Below are positions 40,757 to 43,364 of a DNA stretch of 43,364 nucleotides, piece by piece. The notes below the pieces were generated by a model that saw nothing but the letters and a program-made list of their open reading frames with translations, was not told the DNA's origin and ran no database searches. Position 1 is the first letter of the stretch. The number at the start of each line of letters is the position of its first letter. Source of the stretch: RGIG3102 sp964369915 (GTDB lineage: Bacteria; Bacillota; Clostridia; Oscillospirales; Ruminococcaceae); NCBI GenBank assembly GCA_964369915.1, contig CAYJGG010000012.1, forward strand, positions 1 through 43,364, written 5' to 3'. A program made the position numbers and the translations under genes.

Positions 40757-43270
40757 ATGGTAATAAAATATAAAATCAAAGATTTAATTGATGATTTTAG
40801 CCTTGATTCTAAAGCCAGTATTGGTGAAATAGAACAATTACTAAAAAAACAAGAACTAAAAAAGACAACAGTTTTATCAGAAGATGAAGCTAATGTTTTA
40901 TTTGAACATTTTACTAATAAAGCAAGTGTTCCAAATATGAATGAATATTTAGAAAAGGCTTCAAGTAAAAAAGAAGTTAAAAAAGCGCCGGATAAAAAAG
41001 AAACAGCACCAGTAGCTAAAAAAGCTGAAACAGCACCAGTGAAAAAACAAGAGGGAAAACCAGCTGTAAAACAAGAAGTTAAAAAAGAAACTCCTGTTCA
41101 GCAAAAGCCTGCTGATCAAAAACCAGTTGCGCAACAACAGCAAAAACCAACTCATACAAAACCAGCACAACAAAAGCCAGTTTCAAATGAGCCGTTAAGA
41201 AAAGCTGATGGCACTGTGGTGCAAAAGCCAGTTCATCATAAACCTAAAAATAATACAGAAGCTGTAAAACAAGAAAGAGTTACAGTTACTGTTGACACGC
41301 GTCAATCAAATGTAAATTTAGATAAATTCAATGAAAAATATGATAAACTAGCTCAATCAAGAAACTTTAATAACAATAGAAAAAACACTAACTTTGGTGG
41401 CAAACAAAAGTTTGGTAAAAACAATAAAAACAACCAAAAAATGGGCCAATATGCTAAGAAAAAGGTTGAAACTGAAGCTCAAAAATTAGAAAGATTACAT
41501 CTTGAAAAAGCTAGAAAAGCTCAATTAAAAGTTCAAATTCCTGAAGAAATTTCAGTTGGTGAACTTGCAACAAGATTAAAAGTTACAGCATCAGAAGTTG
41601 TTAAAAAATTAATGGGGCTTGGAATTATGGCTTCAATTAGCCAAATAGTTGATTTTGATACTGCATCTTTAATTGCCGAAGAATTAGGCGCAAAAGTTGA
41701 AAAAGAAGTTGTTATCACTATTGAAGAAAGATTATTTGAAGAAATTGAAGATACAACAGAAAACACAGAACAAAGACCTCCAGTTGTTGTTGTTATGGGA
41801 CATATCGACCATGGTAAAACATCATTACTTGATGCTATTCGTAAAACAAGTGTTACTGAAGGTGAAGCTGGTGGTATCACTCAACATATCGGTGCATACC
41901 AAGTTACTGCTAATGATAAAGTGTTAACATTTTTAGACACTCCAGGACACGAAGCGTTTACTTCAATGCGTCAAAGGGGTGCACAAATCACAGACGTTGC
42001 AATATTAGTTGTTGCGGCTGATGATGGTATTATGCCTCAAACAATTGAATCTATAAACCATGCAAAAGCTGCTGAAATTCCAATAATTGTTGCTATTAAT
42101 AAAATGGATAAACCAACAGCAAATCCAGATAAAGTAAAACAAGAATTAACAGAACATGGCCTAGTTGTTGAAGAATGGGGCGGTGATGTTATAGCAGTGC
42201 CAATTTCAGCTAAAACAGGCGATGGAATCGACACTCTTTTAGAAATGATAACTTTAATTAGCGACGTTGCTGAAATAAAAGCAAATCATGATAGAAGAGC
42301 AAAAGGTGCTGTTATTGAAGCAAGACTTGATAAAGGGCTAGGTCCAGTTGCAACAATTTTAGTACAAAATGGTACTCTAAGAAAAGGCGATATAATTATC
42401 GCTGGTACTGCAGTTGGTAGAGTTCGTGTTATGACGAATGATAAAGGCGTTAGATTAGAAGAAGCAGGCCCATCAACTCCAGTTGAAATTACTGGTCTTA
42501 CAGAAGTTCCAACAGCTGGCGACTTATTTGATGCTGTTGAAGACGAAAAATTAGCAAGAGAGTTAGCTGAACAAAGAACAAACGTGATTAAAGAAGAAAA
42601 ATTCAATTCATATAAAAAAGTTACTCTTGATAATCTATTTAGCCAAATTGAAGAAGGCGAAATGAAAGAACTTCCAGTTATAGTTAAAGCCGACGTTCAA
42701 GGTTCGGCGGAAGCTGTTAAACAATCATTAGAAAAATTAAATAACGAAGAAGTTAGAGTTAAAGTTATTCACGCAGGCGTTGGTGCTATTAATAAAAGCG
42801 ACGTTATGCTTGCATCTGCGTCTAATGCTGTTGTTATTGGATTTAATGTTCGTCCTGATGCAATCGCTAAAGTTGAAGCTGATGAAGAAGGAATTGAACT
42901 ACGCATGTATAGAGTTATCTATGATGCTATAAACGATGTAACTGATGCGATGAAAGGTATGCTTTCTCCAAAATTTAGAGAAGTTGAACTTGGAACAGCT
43001 GAAGTTAGAAGTGTTTACAAAATTTCAAGCTATGGTACTATTGCAGGCTCATACGTTAAAACTGGTAAAGTTGCAAGAAATGCAAAAATCAGAGTTGTGC
43101 GTGATGGTATAGTTATAGCTGAAGATGAAATAGATTCATTAAAAAGATTTAAAGATGACGTTAAAGAAGTTGCAACTGGCTACGAATGTGGTATCGGGTT
43201 AGAGAAATTTAGCGACATTAAAGAAGGCGATATTTTTGAATCATATATAATAGAAGAATATAAAGATTAA
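40757..43270 (+). CDS. infB: Translation initiation factor IF-2
   Basis: GTPase that places initiator tRNA on the ribosome. The 837-aa length is normal. The N-terminal ~65 residues are helical, then a Lys/Gln/Pro/Ala-rich flexible stretch (~70-240) contains repeated KPVxQKP-like units. A conserved IF2_N domain (~255-305) precedes the G domain: GHIDHGKT (348-355), the switch GGITQHIGAY, DTPGHEAF (~394) and NKMD (~448). Domains II to IV follow, with KADVQGSAEAVKQSL and the C-terminal tRNA-binding domain. AAAGGAG precedes the ATG. It ends the operon here. Confidence 0.98.
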   Translation: MVIKYKIKDLIDDFSLDSKASIGEIEQLLKKQELKKTTVLSEDEANVLFEHFTNKASVPNMNEYLEKASSKKEVKKAPDKKETAPVAKKAETAPVKKQEGKPAVKQEVKKETPVQQKPADQKPVAQQQQKPTHTKPAQQKPVSNEPLRKADGTVVQKPVHHKPKNNTEAVKQERVTVTVDTRQSNVNLDKFNEKYDKLAQSRNFNNNRKNTNFGGKQKFGKNNKNNQKMGQYAKKKVETEAQKLERLHLEKARKAQLKVQIPEEISVGELATRLKVTASEVVKKLMGLGIMASISQIVDFDTASLIAEELGAKVEKEVVITIEERLFEEIEDTTENTEQRPPVVVVMGHIDHGKTSLLDAIRKTSVTEGEAGGITQHIGAYQVTANDKVLTFLDTPGHEAFTSMRQRGAQITDVAILVVAADDGIMPQTIESINHAKAAEIPIIVAINKMDKPTANPDKVKQELTEHGLVVEEWGGDVIAVPISAKTGDGIDTLLEMITLISDVAEIKANHDRRAKGAVIEARLDKGLGPVATILVQNGTLRKGDIIIAGTAVGRVRVMTNDKGVRLEEAGPSTPVEITGLTEVPTAGDLFDAVEDEKLARELAEQRTNVIKEEKFNSYKKVTLDNLFSQIEEGEMKELPVIVKADVQGSAEAVKQSLEKLNNEEVRVKVIHAGVGAINKSDVMLASASNAVVIGFNVRPDAIAKVEADEEGIELRMYRVIYDAINDVTDAMKGMLSPKFREVELGTAEVRSVYKISSYGTIAGSYVKTGKVARNAKIRVVRDGIVIAEDEIDSLKRFKDDVKEVATGYECGIGLEKFSDIKEGDIFESYIIEEYKD

Positions 43271-43274
43271 TAAA

Positions 43275-43301
43275 TAAAAGAGTGATTTTTTCACTCTTTT
43301 A
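43275..43301 (+). terminator. Intrinsic terminator after infB
   Basis: Stem TAAAAGAGTGA / TCACTCTTTTA, 11 bp, with a five-T loop. The last 60 bp of the window beyond it hold a TATAAT (43335-43340) without a convincing -35, possibly the promoter of the next gene. Confidence 0.85.
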
Positions 43302-43364
43302 CTTAGCCTTACTTTATATATTTTGAACACGTTTTATAATAATTAAATAGGCTATCTATCTTCG

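Noticed and set aside
40961..41173. Minus-strand reading frame within infB
   Set aside because: Phe/Leu/Ser-rich product is the antisense of the Lys/Gln-rich IF-2 linker.
43275..43301. GTGA...TCAC as a third Crp-like site
   Set aside because: It is the stem of the infB terminator, with a T loop and T tail and different spacing.

Overview
This is an AT-rich, densely packed stretch of chromosome from a low-GC Gram-positive bacterium. The best guess is an uncultured or draft-assembled member of the Clostridia. Supporting signs are strong AGGAGG-type ribosome binding sites, TTG starts on coupled genes, DnaI/DnaD-type replication initiation genes, SpoIID, a ClpC-type ATPase, RNase M5, FapA (DUF342), a TSCPD protein, and the order rimP-nusA-ylxR-ylxQ-infB. 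A run of 100 N bases inside degV shows it is a scaffold. There are no phages, insertion sequences, rRNAs, tRNAs or CRISPR arrays; this is core chromosome with a few unusual accessory details.

Layout. Positions 1-3009: the end of alaS (start lies just outside the window) and a HIT hydrolase. 3090-7974: a compact operon of comEC, holA, an RNase M5-HAD fusion and a folate ECF S-component. 8116-8610: a DM13 lipoprotein, convergent with a large repeat-bearing membrane protein (8661-10709, minus). 10834-15955: spoIID, an M20 amidohydrolase, a B12/radical-SAM protein and degV. 16079-19136: hisS-aspS. 19249-22714: a Crp/Fnr regulator, trxA and a large multidomain cell-wall amidase. 22740-28888 (minus): an APC permease, a YtcJ-like amidohydrolase, rpsR-ssb-rpsF, then galU behind a RING/zinc-ribbon membrane protein. 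29053-30162: prfB without a programmed frameshift. 30209-33862 (minus): a FapA/DUF342 protein and the dnaD-dnaC helicase-loading pair. 34025-36815: a TSCPD protein, a non-coding block holding a perfect 67-bp tandem duplication, and a ClpC-like ATPase lacking its middle domain. 36851-38453: a small unknown protein and an M29 aminopeptidase. 38592-43270: rimP-nusA-ylxR-ylxQ-infB, closed by a terminator.

Most of the window serves translation (alaS, hisS, aspS, prfB, rpsF, rpsR, rimP, nusA, infB, ylxQ, RNase M5) and replication (holA, ssb, dnaC, dnaD). Envelope and stress functions fill the rest. Intrinsic terminators are very regular, and most recognisable promoters carry an extended -10 (TGn before the hexamer).

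The points most worth following are: the RNase M5-HAD fusion with a His in place of the second catalytic Asp; the duplicated palindrome-rich block before the M-domain-less clpC; a GTGAT-N3-ATCAC palindrome found upstream of both trxA and the TSCPD gene that fits the recognition helix of the neighbouring Crp-like regulator; a membrane protein with seven copies of a short Ser-Leu-Phe motif; and a terminator-like hairpin in the rimP-nusA leader. The degV 'gap' is an assembly artefact.
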